This document shows positions 16,522-25,809 of a stretch of 34,135 nucleotides of DNA, one piece after another. How positions within the stretch are numbered: position 1 is the stretch's first letter; each line of letters opens with the position of its first letter. Position numbers and translations under genes: made by a program. The notes beneath the pieces were generated by a model. It did no database searches, had not been told where the DNA came from, and was given only the letters and a program-made list of their open reading frames with translations. Source of the DNA: Pseudomonadales bacterium (GTDB taxonomy: Bacteria > Pseudomonadota > Gammaproteobacteria > Pseudomonadales > DT-91); contig JABSRQ010000049.1 in the NCBI GenBank assembly GCA_013215055.1, forward strand, positions 1 to 34,135, written 5' to 3'.

Positions 16522-16636
16522 TCCACTAACCTCTATTGTCTTGAACCTGAGTAAAAAACTCAGGTTTCCTAACTTTTTTTCCACACCGCATTCCAACCCT
16601 GGAATACGGTAAATGTATAAAACCTGAAACGCAAAC

Positions 16637-16656
16637 AGGCCTGCATAAGCAGGCCT
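16637..16656 (-). terminator. Terminator downstream of petC
   Basis: Perfect 8-bp stem AGGCCTGC/GCAGGCCT with a 4-base loop, about 20 bases after the petC stop on the minus strand, followed by a short interrupted T run. It separates petABC from sspAB, which therefore needs its own promoter in 16522-16636; none is obvious. Confidence 0.7.
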
Positions 16657-16677
16657 CTTTAAAAGCGACTAGGCTTT

Positions 16678-17490
16678 TTAGTGAATATCTTTCCAGTACT
16701 CACGGTTCAGGAGAACAACAAACACACCCAAGACCATTAAAAACAGTAAAGAATAAACACCATATACTTCACGCTGGCTTAAATCCATACCTAAGAAAGT
16801 ACGGTCATAAATCTTAACCGGCTCCCCAGCATAAACCAGGAAGCTAACCAGATCAGAAACCATCTTATCAAACTCTTCTGGCGACAACTCACCCGTGCCA
16901 CTCACATGGGCTGCACGGCCACATTCAGTAGAATCTGACTCGATAAACTCATGGGTAATCGGGTCACGCTTGGTACGACCATGAGTACCGGCTACATAAG
17001 CAGGCGCACATGTTTGATCACCTTGCAGACCTTGCAATACATTCGGCATACCCACATCTTTAAACAACAAGTTGTTGTAACCGTATGGACGCGAAGGATC
17101 AAGATAGAAAGACTTCAAATAAGTATATAACCACTTATCGCCTCTGACACGGGCCACTAGCGTTAAATCTGGTGGCGCAGCACCAAACCATTTTTTAGCT
17201 TGCTTAGGCGCAACCGGGCCTTTCATCAGCGCACTGATTTTGGAACCGTTGAAGATAAAGTGCTCTTCAACCAAGGCATCAGGAATACCTAGATCAGTAG
17301 CTAAACGACCATAACGCATATATTGCATGCTGTGACAACCAAAGCAGTAGTTCACAAAGGTTTTAGCACCGCTTTGTAAGCCGGCCTTATCTTTAAGGTT
17401 TGGCGTGAAGTCCATTAAATGGCCTCCACTTGATGCCATCGCAATGCCACTTGTTAACGTCAGCATCAATGAGATAAATAATTTTTTCAC
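16678..17490 (-). CDS. petC: PetC, cytochrome c1 of the bc1 complex
   Basis: Haem-c subunit of ubiquinol:cytochrome c oxidoreductase, anchored in the inner membrane and facing the periplasm. Start taken as GTG 17490: AAGGAG lies 8 bases upstream of it but only 2 bases from the in-frame ATG at 17496, and the longer frame to 17544 overlaps petB. The 270-residue product has a signal peptide ending near residue 19, the haem site CFGCH at 49-53, GRLATDLGI soon after, and a VGMPNVL segment whose Met is the likely sixth ligand. A C-terminal transmembrane anchor precedes NREYWKDIH. It is the last gene of petA-petB-petC. Confidence 0.93.
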   Translation of the reverse strand: MKKLFISLMLTLTSGIAMASSGGHLMDFTPNLKDKAGLQSGAKTFVNYCFGCHSMQYMRYGRLATDLGIPDALVEEHFIFNGSKISALMKGPVAPKQAKKWFGAAPPDLTLVARVRGDKWLYTYLKSFYLDPSRPYGYNNLLFKDVGMPNVLQGLQGDQTCAPAYVAGTHGRTKRDPITHEFIESDSTECGRAAHVSGTGELSPEEFDKMVSDLVSFLVYAGEPVKIYDRTFLGMDLSQREVYGVYSLLFLMVLGVFVVLLNREYWKDIH

Positions 17491-17507
17491 TGTCATATCT
17501 CCTTTAC

Positions 17508-18842
17508 TTAGTGGGCTGCGGCTGCATTTACAGCGTGTAACCACTCTGTAATTGCAATCGGAAAAACCGTCAAAATCGCCACAATCACCGCACCTAATAA
17601 CGTTGCACCCAGGCTGCCACCATCCATTGTAATACGATCAGGCTCTGGCTTGGTTTTATCCATACGGCTCCAGATCGGCATCAACAAGAAGAAGGCAAAG
17701 TACAGCACGGTACAGATTTGTGATAACACCGTACGCTCAGGATTGGGTGCTTTACCCCCTAAATAACCCAAAATAAAGAAGCTCGCTACAAAAGCCAGGA
17801 TGATGATTTTAGTCATCGTGCCTTTATAACGTATCGATTTAACCGGGCTCTTATCCAACCAAGGTAAAGCAAACAGAATCGCAACAGAGGAACCAAAGGC
17901 AATAAAGCCTAATAACTTATCAGGCACCGCACGTAATACCGAATAAAACGGCGTGTAATACCATACCGGTGCAATATGTTCAGGTGTTTTCAGTGCATTC
18001 GCTTCTTCAAAGTTTGGACCTTCCAGGAAGAAACCACCCATCTCTGGTGCAAAGAACATAATGGCGACAAACGCCATCAAGAAAACCACAATGCCCACTA
18101 AATCATGCACGGTATAATAAGGATGGAAAGCCACACCATCTAAGGGAATGCCATTTTCATCTTTATACTTTTTAATCTCTACGCCATCCGGGTTGTTTGA
18201 ACCCACTTCATGTAAAGCTAACAGATGCAAAGCAACCAAAGCCAAAATAATAATCGGAATCGCTACAACATGTAATGCGAAGAAACGGTTTAATGTAATA
18301 CCCGAGATTAAATAATCACCCCGTATCCATTCAACCAAAGGCTCACCTACAAAAGGAATCGCTGAGAACAAAGATACAATAACCTGCGCACCCCAGTAAG
18401 ACAATTGGCCCCACGGTAGGACATAACCTAAAAAGGCTTCTGCCATCAACGCAAAGAAAATCAACATGCCAAATACCCAAACCAACTCACGTGGCTTGCG
18501 ATAAGAGCCGTAGAGTAAACCACGGAACATATGTAGGTAAATCACGAAGAAAAACGCGGAAGCACCGGTGGAATGCATATAGCGAATCACCCAACCGTAA
18601 TTAACATCACGCATGATGTATTCAACAGAGGCAAAAGCCAACGTCGCATCAGGCACATACATCATCGTTAACCAGATACCGGTCAACAATTGGTTAACCA
18701 ATACTAATAACGATAAAACCCCAAAGAAGTACCAGAAGTTAAAGTTTTTTGGCGCGTAATAGCCACCCATATGGGTGTCCCAGGCGCGAACGATAGGCAA
18801 ACGGGCATCAACCCAATCACGTAATTGAACCAACATATTCAT
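17508..18842 (-). CDS. petB: PetB, cytochrome b of the bc1 complex
   Basis: Eight-helix inner-membrane subunit carrying both b haems and the two quinone sites. The 444-residue protein has the haem ligand pairs His90/His104 and His191/His206, with 14 residues between the second pair. [13 protein letters not shown] (142-154) marks the Qo region, and the Qo-loop motif reads PVWY in place of the common PEWY, a variant I recall as frequent in beta/gammaproteobacteria. The ATG shares one base with the petA stop codon, and petC follows after 17 bases, so the three subunits are translated from one message. Confidence 0.97.
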   Translation of the reverse strand: MNMLVQLRDWVDARLPIVRAWDTHMGGYYAPKNFNFWYFFGVLSLLVLVNQLLTGIWLTMMYVPDATLAFASVEYIMRDVNYGWVIRYMHSTGASAFFFVIYLHMFRGLLYGSYRKPRELVWVFGMLIFFALMAEAFLGYVLPWGQLSYWGAQVIVSLFSAIPFVGEPLVEWIRGDYLISGITLNRFFALHVVAIPIIILALVALHLLALHEVGSNNPDGVEIKKYKDENGIPLDGVAFHPYYTVHDLVGIVVFLMAFVAIMFFAPEMGGFFLEGPNFEEANALKTPEHIAPVWYYTPFYSVLRAVPDKLLGFIAFGSSVAILFALPWLDKSPVKSIRYKGTMTKIIILAFVASFFILGYLGGKAPNPERTVLSQICTVLYFAFFLLMPIWSRMDKTKPEPDRITMDGGSLGATLLGAVIVAILTVFPIAITEWLHAVNAAAAH

Positions 18843-19435
18843 TAAGCAGCACCTCCATCTTCACCGATAATAACCACGGTATCAGTAATATATTTATGTG
18901 GTGGAATAACAAGATTCGTAGGCGCGGGTGAACCTTTCAATACACGCCCGGCTAAATCAAACTTGGAACCATGACAGGGACAGAAGAAACCACCCACCCA
19001 TCGAGGGCCTAAATCTGCCGGAGCAACTTCAGGACGGAATTTAGGGGCACAACCCAAGTGAGTACACAAACCCACATAAATACCCAAATTAGGCTTAACA
19101 GAGCGCTCTTGCCCTTCGATATACGCAGGTTGCTTTGCCGTTTCGGAAGCCGGATCTTTCAGCTCATCATCCAACATTTTTAAGTTTTTCAACTGCTCAG
19201 GTGTGCGATTCAGCACATAAACTGGCTGACCACGCCATTCAATCGTCATCATCAAGCCAGCCGGAACCTTACTTAAATCCGCCCTCACTGGTGCACCTGC
19301 AGCTTTCGCCTTTGCAGATGGCAGCCAAGAGCCTATAAATGGAACAGCAACGGCACCCGCACCTACAGCACCTACTGCAGCGGTGGAAGCCGCCAGAAAA
19401 CGTCGACGTGAATTATTCACTCCGTCATTACTCAT
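18842..19435 (-). CDS. petA: PetA, Rieske iron-sulfur subunit of the bc1 complex
   Basis: Carries the high-potential [2Fe-2S] cluster that takes electrons from ubiquinol to cytochrome c1. The 197-residue protein opens with a twin-arginine signal, SRRRFL at residues 9-14, followed by a hydrophobic anchor (about 15-38). The cluster-binding boxes are CTHLGC (124-129) and CPCHGS (152-157), providing two Cys and two His ligands plus the disulfide Cys pair, and the GSPAP proline loop follows. First gene of the operon; a plausible promoter and an FNR-like site lie upstream at 19524-19586. Confidence 0.97.
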   Translation of the reverse strand: MSNDGVNNSRRRFLAASTAAVGAVGAGAVAVPFIGSWLPSAKAKAAGAPVRADLSKVPAGLMMTIEWRGQPVYVLNRTPEQLKNLKMLDDELKDPASETAKQPAYIEGQERSVKPNLGIYVGLCTHLGCAPKFRPEVAPADLGPRWVGGFFCPCHGSKFDLAGRVLKGSPAPTNLVIPPHKYITDTVVIIGEDGGAA

Positions 19436-19523
19436 TGGTAATCCCCTATCGTGGACTTAACATACCTGACACAACCATCAAACAGCCAAGTCTGGACATT
19501 CTTAACGCAAAAAATCGCCGCAA

Positions 19524-19552
19524 ATTTTAATAAAAAACCCCGTCAGTAACAA
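19524..19552 (-). promoter_or_regulatory. Putative petABC promoter
   Basis: On the minus strand TTGTTA (19552-19547) and TAAAAT (19529-19524) are 17 bases apart, with a T-rich spacer end. The predicted start near 19517 gives a leader of about 80 bases before petA. It is the best sigma-70-like match in the gap between rpsI and petA. Confidence 0.5.
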
Positions 19553-19572
19553 GGAGAATCGCGACTATTCAC

Positions 19573-19586
19573 CTGATTTAGATCAA
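19573..19586 (-). promoter_or_regulatory. FNR/Anr-like site upstream of petABC
   Basis: Reads TTGAT-CTAA-ATCAG on the minus strand, 9 of 10 fixed positions of the FNR/Anr consensus TTGAT-N4-ATCAA. Its centre is about 62 bases upstream of the predicted petABC start, the position used by class I FNR-dependent activation. Site and spacing are seen; oxygen-dependent control is inferred. Confidence 0.5.
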
Positions 19587-19646
19587 GCTAAGCGATGTTT
19601 GAGTGTTTTAAAACAGGAGCCAAAGTCTATTGAAAAAAAATAAAGC

Positions 19647-19676
19647 AAAAAAAACCCGAGTAAAGACTCGGGTTTT
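19647..19676 (-). terminator. Terminator of rplM-rpsI
   Basis: Perfect stem CCCGAGT/ACTCGGG with a CTTT loop on the minus strand, followed by a run of eight T. It lies 27 bases past the rpsI stop and ends the ribosomal protein operon before the petA promoter region. Confidence 0.9.
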
Positions 19677-19702
19677 CTGTAGAGCTTTGGCTCGAAAACG
19701 AA

Positions 19703-20095
19703 TTAACGTTTTGAGAACTGCCCACTCTTACGTGCTTTCTTCAGACCAACTTTCTTACGCTCAACTTTACGTGAGTCACGAGTAACATAACCCGCTTCAC
19801 GAAGTTGTGGACGTAAAGACTCGTCATATACCATCAACGCTCGGGTTAAACCGTGACGAATCGCGCCCGCTTGACCGAAGTTACCACCACCTTTAACAGT
19901 GATGTTTAAATCAAACTTCCCAACCATCTCAACTAACTCAAGAGGCTGATTAACGATCATACGTGCAACTTCACGACCAAAGTACTGCTCAAGAGTACGA
20001 TCATTGATAGTGATGTTACCTTCACCAGCAGTCATGAAAACACGAGCTGTTGAAGTTTTACGACGACCTGTACCGTAATATTGTGTACTAGACAT
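19703..20095 (-). CDS. rpsI: 30S ribosomal protein S9
   Basis: Small-subunit protein of the head region whose C-terminal tail contacts tRNA in the P site. The 130-residue sequence is complete, from [16 protein letters not shown] through [19 protein letters not shown] to the basic tail ending [12 protein letters not shown]. It follows rplM after an 11-base gap, the universal L13-S9 pairing, and a strong terminator lies just downstream. Confidence 0.98.
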   Translation of the reverse strand: MSSTQYYGTGRRKTSTARVFMTAGEGNITINDRTLEQYFGREVARMIVNQPLELVEMVGKFDLNITVKGGGNFGQAGAIRHGLTRALMVYDESLRPQLREAGYVTRDSRKVERKKVGLKKARKSGQFSKR

Positions 20096-20106
20096 AATAG
20101 TTTCCG

Positions 20107-20535
20107 TTAGATCTCTAAGGCTTTAGGTTGCTGAGCAGCATGTGGATGCGACTCACCAGCGTATACTTTTAATTTAGAGTACATCACTCTACCCAGAGGG
20201 TTTCTAGGCAACATACCTTTAACCGCTTTTTCTAATGCACGTGTAGGTGCCTTTTCCATCAACTTCTCGAAAGTAATTGACTTCAAATTACCAACATAAC
20301 CCGTATGGTGGTAGTAAATTTTGCCTTTGGCTTTGTTACCAGTAACTTGAATTTTCTCAGCATTAACGACAACGATGTAATCGCCAACATCAACATGAGG
20401 AGTGTATTCAGGTTTATGCTTGCCACGCAGACGGTGCGCGATTTCTGAAGCCAAACGACCCAGAGTCTTGCCGTCGGCATCAACAACGTACCAATCTTGC
20501 TCTACAGCATTTGGTTTAGCACTGTAAGTTTTCAT
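20107..20535 (-). CDS. rplM: 50S ribosomal protein L13
   Basis: Large-subunit protein needed early in 50S assembly. The 142 residues match the family from KTYSAKP and [19 protein letters not shown] through [10 protein letters not shown] to [13 protein letters not shown]. First gene of rplM-rpsI. In E. coli L13 represses its own mRNA through the leader; here a roughly 40-base leader with a duplicated 10-mer (20554-20579) follows the promoter at 20582-20610, but whether it folds the same way was not determined. The ribosome binding site is weak (AGGCGG). Confidence 0.98.
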   Translation of the reverse strand: MKTYSAKPNAVEQDWYVVDADGKTLGRLASEIAHRLRGKHKPEYTPHVDVGDYIVVVNAEKIQVTGNKAKGKIYYHHTGYVGNLKSITFEKLMEKAPTRALEKAVKGMLPRNPLGRVMYSKLKVYAGESHPHAAQQPKALEI

Positions 20536-20553
20536 ATATCATCCGCCTAAAAC

Positions 20554-20579
20554 TAAGGAGCGCATTCATTAAGGAGCGC
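20554..20579 (-). repeat. Duplicated 10-mer in the rplM leader
   Basis: GCGCTCCTTA occurs twice on the minus strand (20579-20570 and 20563-20554), 6 bases apart. The first copy straddles the predicted transcription start of rplM and the second lies in the short leader. Confidence 0.6.
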
Positions 20580-20581
20580 GA

Positions 20582-20610
20582 ATACTATCCGAACTCATTA
20601 ATGCGCGCAA
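20582..20610 (-). promoter_or_regulatory. Promoter of rplM-rpsI
   Basis: TTGCGC (20610-20605) and TAGTAT (20587-20582) on the minus strand, 17 bases apart, followed by a GC-rich discriminator TCGCGCTCC. Such a discriminator is typical of stringently controlled ribosomal promoters. Confidence 0.55.
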
Positions 20611-20630
20611 GTGTATTTTAAAGTTTATCA

Positions 20631-20654
20631 CCGGCGCTTCATTGGAAGCACCGG
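20631..20654 (-). terminator. Stem-loop after zapE
   Basis: Ten-base arms CCGGTGCTTC/GAAGCGCCGG (one mismatch) with a CAAT loop, about 20 bases after the zapE stop on the minus strand. There is no T run, so termination would be weak or need Rho. Confidence 0.4.
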
Positions 20655-20674
20655 CCTATTTATTTCTAGCCTTA

Positions 20675-21781
20675 TCAGGCCTTGTGCTCAGCGGCGAGGT
20701 ATTCATGTGACTGCATTTCCAATAAGCGACTTTGTGTACGCTCAAATTCGAAATCCAGATTACCCCCCGCATATAAATCGGCAATGCCCACCTCCGCAGA
20801 GATGACCAATTTAACATTGCGATCGTAAAACTCATCAATCAAATTAATAAATCGTCGTGTTTGATCATCACGTGTTAAACCTAGCTGCGGTACATTTGAT
20901 AAAACCACCGCATGGTAGATTCTAGCCAGCTCAATATAATCATTCTGACTTCTTGGTCCATCACATAGCTCAGAAAAATCAAACCACACCACATCATCCG
21001 CCTGAAAGCGGCAATGCAAGGTACGATGATTCACTTCAATATCAACAGATTCTTCAATCTCATCCGGGGCGAGAGATCGAAAACTTGTTAGCAAGCTAGC
21101 ATCCGCGTCTTTATCCAGTGGGTAGTGATAAAGTTCAGCTTGTTCCAGCGCGCGTAGGCGGTAATCCGTACCACCATCGACATTGACCACTTCACAGTGT
21201 TTTTTCAGCTCAGCAATTGCGGGAAGGAACCGCTGACGCTGCAGACCATTTTCATACAATCGATCGGGAATGATATTCGAGGTGGCGATCAACGTCACCC
21301 CCAAACCAAACAACTTCTCGAATAAACCACCTAAAATCATCGCATCGGTTATATCTTTAACAAAAAACTCATCAAAACAAATAACCCGACAGCGGGCAGC
21401 CAAATTCTTTGCAACAACCTCTAAAGGATTTTTCTGCCCTTCAAGCTGGCGCAATTCATCATGTACCTGCTGCATAAAGCGGTGAAAATGCAGACGTGTC
21501 TTCTCTTCAAATGGCAGACATTCATAAAACACATCCATCAGATACGTTTTACCACGCCCTACACCACCCCAAAAATAAACACCCCGCACTGGCTCTTTAA
21601 CCGGCGCAGAGACCAACAAGGTTTTCACCTTAGAGAATAAACCCGAAGGTTTTGGTGTTACATCTTCTGCCAATAAAGCATCAAATATGCCCTGCAACTT
21701 TTCTACAGCCATCAGCTGCGCAGCATCCTCATTAAAATCAGGTCGCTTTAAATCTTGCTGGTAACGCTCTAGCGGTGTCAT
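20675..21781 (-). CDS. zapE: ZapE, AFG1-like cell-division ATPase
   Basis: AAA-type ATPase of the AFG1/LACE1 family; in E. coli ZapE associates with the Z ring during constriction. The 368-residue protein has Walker A GGVGRGKT (72-79), the RGVYFWGGVGRG lead-in characteristic of the family, Walker B ICFDEFFVKD (about 134-143), and ATSNIIPDRLYENGLQR near the sensor region. Family length and motifs are intact. It stands alone on the minus strand between rplM and the divergent zapG gene, with a possible promoter at 21869-21897. Confidence 0.95.
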   Translation of the reverse strand: MTPLERYQQDLKRPDFNEDAAQLMAVEKLQGIFDALLAEDVTPKPSGLFSKVKTLLVSAPVKEPVRGVYFWGGVGRGKTYLMDVFYECLPFEEKTRLHFHRFMQQVHDELRQLEGQKNPLEVVAKNLAARCRVICFDEFFVKDITDAMILGGLFEKLFGLGVTLIATSNIIPDRLYENGLQRQRFLPAIAELKKHCEVVNVDGGTDYRLRALEQAELYHYPLDKDADASLLTSFRSLAPDEIEESVDIEVNHRTLHCRFQADDVVWFDFSELCDGPRSQNDYIELARIYHAVVLSNVPQLGLTRDDQTRRFINLIDEFYDRNVKLVISAEVGIADLYAGGNLDFEFERTQSRLLEMQSHEYLAAEHKA

Positions 21782-21868
21782 ACAAATACTCTTTGGCTAT
21801 TTCACCGATAACATCAATGTTGTCAGGAGAAGCAGCTCAGCAGGAAAATAGTGCAAAAAACGCGCGTC

Positions 21869-21897
21869 ACTTTACCTGTATGATGACCATTTAGCAA
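21869..21897 (-). promoter_or_regulatory. Possible zapE promoter
   Basis: TTGCTA (21897-21892) and TAAAGT (21874-21869) on the minus strand with a 17-base spacer, in the gap shared with the divergent zapG gene. Each hexamer matches only four consensus positions or slightly better, so this is tentative. Confidence 0.35.
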
Positions 21898-21978
21898 TTT
21901 AAAGCACTTTTACTAATAAAAAGCTCGCCGGATGAGCGCTGGTAGTTATAATGAAATCAGATTGCCAGGAGTTAAAAT

Positions 21979-22491
21979 ATGTTCTCATTAGTTACCGTTA
22001 TTATCACCGGATTCATCTGCACCGCCACTGGCGCAGCCGCTGGTCTATTCTTGGGTTCGCGCCTTAGTGCCACACCACAAAAAACCCGTGAACTTGAAAA
22101 ACATCTACATGAAAAACAAGACGAAATTAAAGCGTACCAACGTGAGGTGACCGAACATTTTACTGAAACCTCACAGCGTTTACAGCAACTTGCCGAAAGC
22201 TATAAAGATATTCACAATCACCTGGCACAAGGTGCGGACAAATTATCAGGCCAAGGCTCAGGGCATAACGCCCCGATTATCGAAAGGATAGAAAACAACA
22301 CGGTAGCTACGGCCAATGACACACCCGATACCGTTAGCGCCCCACTGGATTACGCGCCAAAGACAACGCCTTTTGACAAGGGCACATTGAATGAAGATTA
22401 CAATCTGGAAAAAGTTGAACTGAACGAAAATCCAGTCGCTGACATCGCCGACATCGCCGATATCATTGCTGAAAACGCACAAAAAAATTAG
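21979..22491 (+). CDS. zapG: ZapG/YhcB-like (DUF1043) membrane protein
   Basis: Inner-membrane protein of the YhcB family, linked in E. coli to cell shape, division and envelope biogenesis. The 170 residues comprise an N-terminal transmembrane helix (about 5-26, with the Gly-rich AAGLFLGSRLS at its end), a cytoplasmic coiled coil (about 33-80), and a poorly conserved acidic tail ending in a short ADI repeat (ADIADIADII). The ribosome binding site AGGAG lies 7 bases before ATG, and a perfect -10 TATAAT is present at 21947-21952 without a good -35. Its position next to zapE matches other gammaproteobacteria. A strong terminator follows. Confidence 0.88.
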   Translation: MFSLVTVIITGFICTATGAAAGLFLGSRLSATPQKTRELEKHLHEKQDEIKAYQREVTEHFTETSQRLQQLAESYKDIHNHLAQGADKLSGQGSGHNAPIIERIENNTVATANDTPDTVSAPLDYAPKTTPFDKGTLNEDYNLEKVELNENPVADIADIADIIAENAQKN

Positions 22492-22506
22492 CGTTTAACC
22501 CCTATC

Positions 22507-22542
22507 AAAAGCCCTGCTTACATGGGTAAGCAGGGCTTTTTT
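22507..22542. terminator. Terminator between zapG and ybgI
   Basis: GCCCTGCTTAC/GTAAGCAGGGC stem with a short loop, preceded by AAAA and followed by TTTTTT, between two converging genes; usable in both directions but best for zapG. Confidence 0.9.
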
Positions 22543-22550
22543 ATGTGTGC

Positions 22551-23318
22551 TTATACGGGGTTATCAATATCCACAAAACACACTTCCACCGCAAACTCAG
22601 CCGCCAGACTTTCGCCTAACGCCTTAATACCATAACGTTCGGTTGCATGATGCCCTGCAGCAATATACGCCACACCCAACTCTCTAGCCAGATGCACCGT
22701 AGGCTCTGATATCTCGCCACTGATAAAACAATCCACGCCTTTAGCTGCGGCTTTTTCAATATACGATTGCGCGGCACCGGTACACCAGGCAATATTCTCA
22801 ATGCGCTTATCAGGCTCACCGATCACCAACGGTTTACGCTGTAACACTTGCTCTATATGCCCCGACAATTGCTGTAATGCCTGCGGTTTATCTACCCCAC
22901 CAACCAAACCGATAGGATACGTATCATCATCCAAACCTGCGGTAATATTAAAACCTAACATTTTGGCTAGTTGCACATTATTACCCAGCTGCGGGTGCGC
23001 ATCTAACGGTAAATGGTAAGCCAGCAGACTCACACCATTTTGCATTAATTTACGAATCCGTCTGCCTTTAATACCCGATAGAAGCTCTGGCTCACCCTTC
23101 CAAAAATAGCCATGATGTACCAATAAAACATCCGCCTTCAACTCAATCGCCCTATCAATCAAAGCTTCAGAGGCGGTCACACCGGTGACTATTTTTTTCA
23201 CCTCAGCGGCATCGTCAGCAGCCTGCACTTGCAAACCGTTAGGGCAATAATCTTTAAAAGCGTTGATGCTCAACAACGTATTGCAATGGGCATGTAATTG
23301 ATTTAATAAAAGCGCCAT
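22551..23318 (-). CDS. ybgI: Nif3-like dinuclear metal centre protein (YbgI/DUF34)
   Basis: Member of the Nif3/DUF34 family, ring-forming metal-binding proteins of uncertain function; some act as GTP cyclohydrolase I type 2-like enzymes. The 255-residue protein shows the metal-binding signatures VLLVHHGYFWKG (about 64-75), LLAYHLPLDAHPQLGNN (about 97-113) and AAGHHATERYG near 221-231. The standard short form lacks the inserted PII-like domain. The ATG lies only about 70 bases from the divergent degS start, so their promoters must overlap. Confidence 0.92.
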   Translation of the reverse strand: MALLLNQLHAHCNTLLSINAFKDYCPNGLQVQAADDAAEVKKIVTGVTASEALIDRAIELKADVLLVHHGYFWKGEPELLSGIKGRRIRKLMQNGVSLLAYHLPLDAHPQLGNNVQLAKMLGFNITAGLDDDTYPIGLVGGVDKPQALQQLSGHIEQVLQRKPLVIGEPDKRIENIAWCTGAAQSYIEKAAAKGVDCFISGEISEPTVHLARELGVAYIAAGHHATERYGIKALGESLAAEFAVEVCFVDIDNPV

Positions 23319-23388
23319 AATGCCTCCGGGGAAAATTCAAGTAAAGTCTGTTAAGCTTGCAACACTAACACAGCGGCATGCACAACTC

Positions 23389-24465
23389 ATGAGAAAAACA
23401 TATCACCTGCCCATCATTCTGGGGCTTTGCTTTGGCATTATCATGGCAATTTTTGTGACTGTTGATCGCCAGCCGCAACTCCCTAGCTGGTCATTTGCCG
23501 AAGCCGCCAGCAGAGCCGCACCTTCGGTTGTGAATATTTACACCACCAAGGCGGTCAACGTCTTTGAAGACAATCAAAACAGCAATCCTCAACGCTACAA
23601 TCAGCGCCAACGCCGCCTGCAACAAAAACGTGAATTAAGCTTAGGCTCCGGGGTTATCCTGCATAAAAACGGCTTTATCATCACCAACATGCATGTCATC
23701 GAAAACGCCGAAGAAATACTGGTTTTGCTTTATGACGGACGCAGCACATTAGCCACCGTGGTAGGCACGGATAAGGCCACCGATTTAGCCGTTCTTAAAA
23801 TCGATTTGAGCAATCTTAAACCGGTAAAAATAGGTAACTCGGATAAAAAACGGGTGGGTGATGCTGTTTTAGCGATAGGCAACCCCTACGGCTTTGGCCA
23901 ATCCGTATCAGCCGGCATTATTTCAGCCAAGGGCCGTTACGGCTTAAACATGAATACCTATGAAAACTTTATTCAGACCGATGCCGCCATCAACATCGGC
24001 AGCTCAGGTGGCGCGCTGGTTGACGACCAGGGCGAATTAATCGGCGTTAACTCAGCCATTTATTCCCAGCAACAAGGTGGTGGCTCCGTAGGCATAGGCC
24101 TGGCCATCCCGATTGAAATCGCCACCAAGGTTATGAAAGACATTATCAGCCACGGTTACGTTATACGCGGCTGGCTGGGCCTGGATGTCACACAATTAAA
24201 CCCCGTCACTGCAGCACAGCTGGGCATTTCCCATAGCTCGGGCATCGTTATTACGCGTGTACAAAGAGGAGGCCCGGCACAAAGTGCGGGATTACGTGCG
24301 GGTGACGTGATAGTCAGCATACATGACCAACAGGTCACCAACGGGCAAGACGGCTTATTAAAAGTCGCCAACCTGGAACCCGGACAAACTATTCGTATGG
24401 AGGTATTAAGAGACAATCAGGCGCTATTGTTTACGCCGATATTGGGCATACGCCCAATAAAATAG
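23389..24465 (+). CDS. degS: DegS/AlgW-type periplasmic serine protease
   Basis: HtrA-family protease anchored in the inner membrane; DegS and AlgW cut the anti-sigma factor RseA/MucA to release sigma-E/AlgU on envelope stress. The frame opens at 23320, but start 23389 (MRKTYHLPII) is preferred: it places the single transmembrane helix at about residues 8-25, and the longer version overlaps the ybgI start region. In the 358-residue product the triad is His102, Asp132 and Ser206 (GSSGG), followed by one PDZ domain (about 262-345). A single PDZ and an uncleaved N-terminal anchor mark the DegS/AlgW class rather than DegP. The substrate genes are not in the window. Confidence 0.92.
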   Translation: MRKTYHLPIILGLCFGIIMAIFVTVDRQPQLPSWSFAEAASRAAPSVVNIYTTKAVNVFEDNQNSNPQRYNQRQRRLQQKRELSLGSGVILHKNGFIITNMHVIENAEEILVLLYDGRSTLATVVGTDKATDLAVLKIDLSNLKPVKIGNSDKKRVGDAVLAIGNPYGFGQSVSAGIISAKGRYGLNMNTYENFIQTDAAINIGSSGGALVDDQGELIGVNSAIYSQQQGGGSVGIGLAIPIEIATKVMKDIISHGYVIRGWLGLDVTQLNPVTAAQLGISHSSGIVITRVQRGGPAQSAGLRAGDVIVSIHDQQVTNGQDGLLKVANLEPGQTIRMEVLRDNQALLFTPILGIRPIK

Positions 24466-24477
24466 TACCTCGAACAG

Positions 24478-25779
24478 TTAAGACTTGATACGATATTCTG
24501 CAGAGCGTGCATGCGCCTCTAAAGATTCACCACGAGCTAAAACAGATGCCACCTTGCCCAATTCACTGGCAGCTTCCGCAGAACAATTAATCATTGAGCT
24601 GCGCTTTTGAAAATCATAAACACCCAGTGGCGATGAGAAACGTGCGGTACCGGATGTGGGTAAAACATGATTAGGCCCGGCACAATAATCACCCAGAGCC
24701 TCCGCCGTATAACGGCCCATAAATATCGCTCCGGCATGACGAATCTGCTCAGCCATCAACTCAGGATTTTCAACCGACAACTCCAAATGCTCAGGTGCTA
24801 TGCGGTTAGTAAGTTTAATCGCTGCTGCCATATCCGGCACATGAATTAAAGCACCACGGCCATTAATAGACGCCTCAATAAATTCACGGCGCGCCATGGT
24901 CGGCATTAGCTCATCCATCGCCTTATCCACCGCATCTAAAAATGCCGCATCATCTGAAATCAATAAAGCCTGGGCATTTTCATCATGCTCAGCCTGGGAA
25001 AATAAATCCATCGCAATCCAGTGAGGGTCGGTCTTACCATCACAGACCACTAAAATCTCAGAAGGCCCGGCAATCATATCCAGACCTACCATGCCAAAAA
25101 CAGATTTCTTGGCAGTCGCTACAAAAATATTTCCTGGGCCTACAATTTTATCCACTTTAGGGATAGATTCTGTACCATAAGCCAAGGCAGCAATCGCTTG
25201 CGCGCCACCTACGGTAAATACCCGATCTACCCCGGCAATTTTGGCCGCCGCTAAAACCAGATCACTTAAGATGCCATCGGGCGCTGGCACAACCATGATA
25301 ATTTCTTCAACCCCCGCCACCTTGGCGGGAATCGCATTCATCAACACCGAAGAGGGATAAGAAGCCTTACCACCAGGTACATAGATACCCACTCTATCCA
25401 TCGCTGTAATTTTCTGACCTAACACCGTGCCATCGGCCTCGGTATAAGACCAACTCTCTTGCTTTTGATGTTCGTGGTAAACACGTACACGCTGGGCAGC
25501 GACATTTAACGCAGCCAAAGCTTCGGGCTCCACCCTCGCCACGGCCGTATTTATTTGCGCCGCGGTAATAGTCAACGGGGCCATGGAATCCACATCCAGG
25601 CGGTCAAAACGGTTGCTGTATTCAATTACCGCGGCATCACCACGGATTTTTACCGCCGCTAAAATCTCATCAACAATAGCCACCACTTTAGCATCAGAGA
25701 CCTCATCCCAAGCCAAAAGCTTATCCAGCTCGGCATCAAATGAAGCTGCATCAAAGGTTAAACGGCGAATATCACTCAT
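24478..25779 (-). CDS. hisD: HisD, histidinol dehydrogenase
   Basis: Zinc enzyme catalysing the last two steps of histidine synthesis, L-histidinol to L-histidine with 2 NAD+. The 433-residue protein has [15 protein letters not shown] (133-147), the catalytic/metal region [11 protein letters not shown] (Gln262, His265), the APEHLEL segment with Glu330/His331, and [14 protein letters not shown] near the C-terminal part. It follows hisG after 30 bases in the same direction. hisC, which I recall lying beside hisD in Pseudomonas, is not in this window. The 3' end converges on degS with only 12 bases between. Confidence 0.97.
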   Translation of the reverse strand: MSDIRRLTFDAASFDAELDKLLAWDEVSDAKVVAIVDEILAAVKIRGDAAVIEYSNRFDRLDVDSMAPLTITAAQINTAVARVEPEALAALNVAAQRVRVYHEHQKQESWSYTEADGTVLGQKITAMDRVGIYVPGGKASYPSSVLMNAIPAKVAGVEEIIMVVPAPDGILSDLVLAAAKIAGVDRVFTVGGAQAIAALAYGTESIPKVDKIVGPGNIFVATAKKSVFGMVGLDMIAGPSEILVVCDGKTDPHWIAMDLFSQAEHDENAQALLISDDAAFLDAVDKAMDELMPTMARREFIEASINGRGALIHVPDMAAAIKLTNRIAPEHLELSVENPELMAEQIRHAGAIFMGRYTAEALGDYCAGPNHVLPTSGTARFSSPLGVYDFQKRSSMINCSAEAASELGKVASVLARGESLEAHARSAEYRIKS

Positions 25780-25809
25780 AGAAACAGGACCTGAAAATAT
25801 AAAGATGAA

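Noticed and set aside
16522..16596. 25-residue N-terminal extension of sspA
   Set aside because: Outside the SspA family alignment; ATG 16521 has a good AGAGG site.
22441..22475. Short GACATCGCC tandem repeat at the end of zapG
   Set aside because: Only about three units within a low-complexity tail; not a satellite or CRISPR-like structure.
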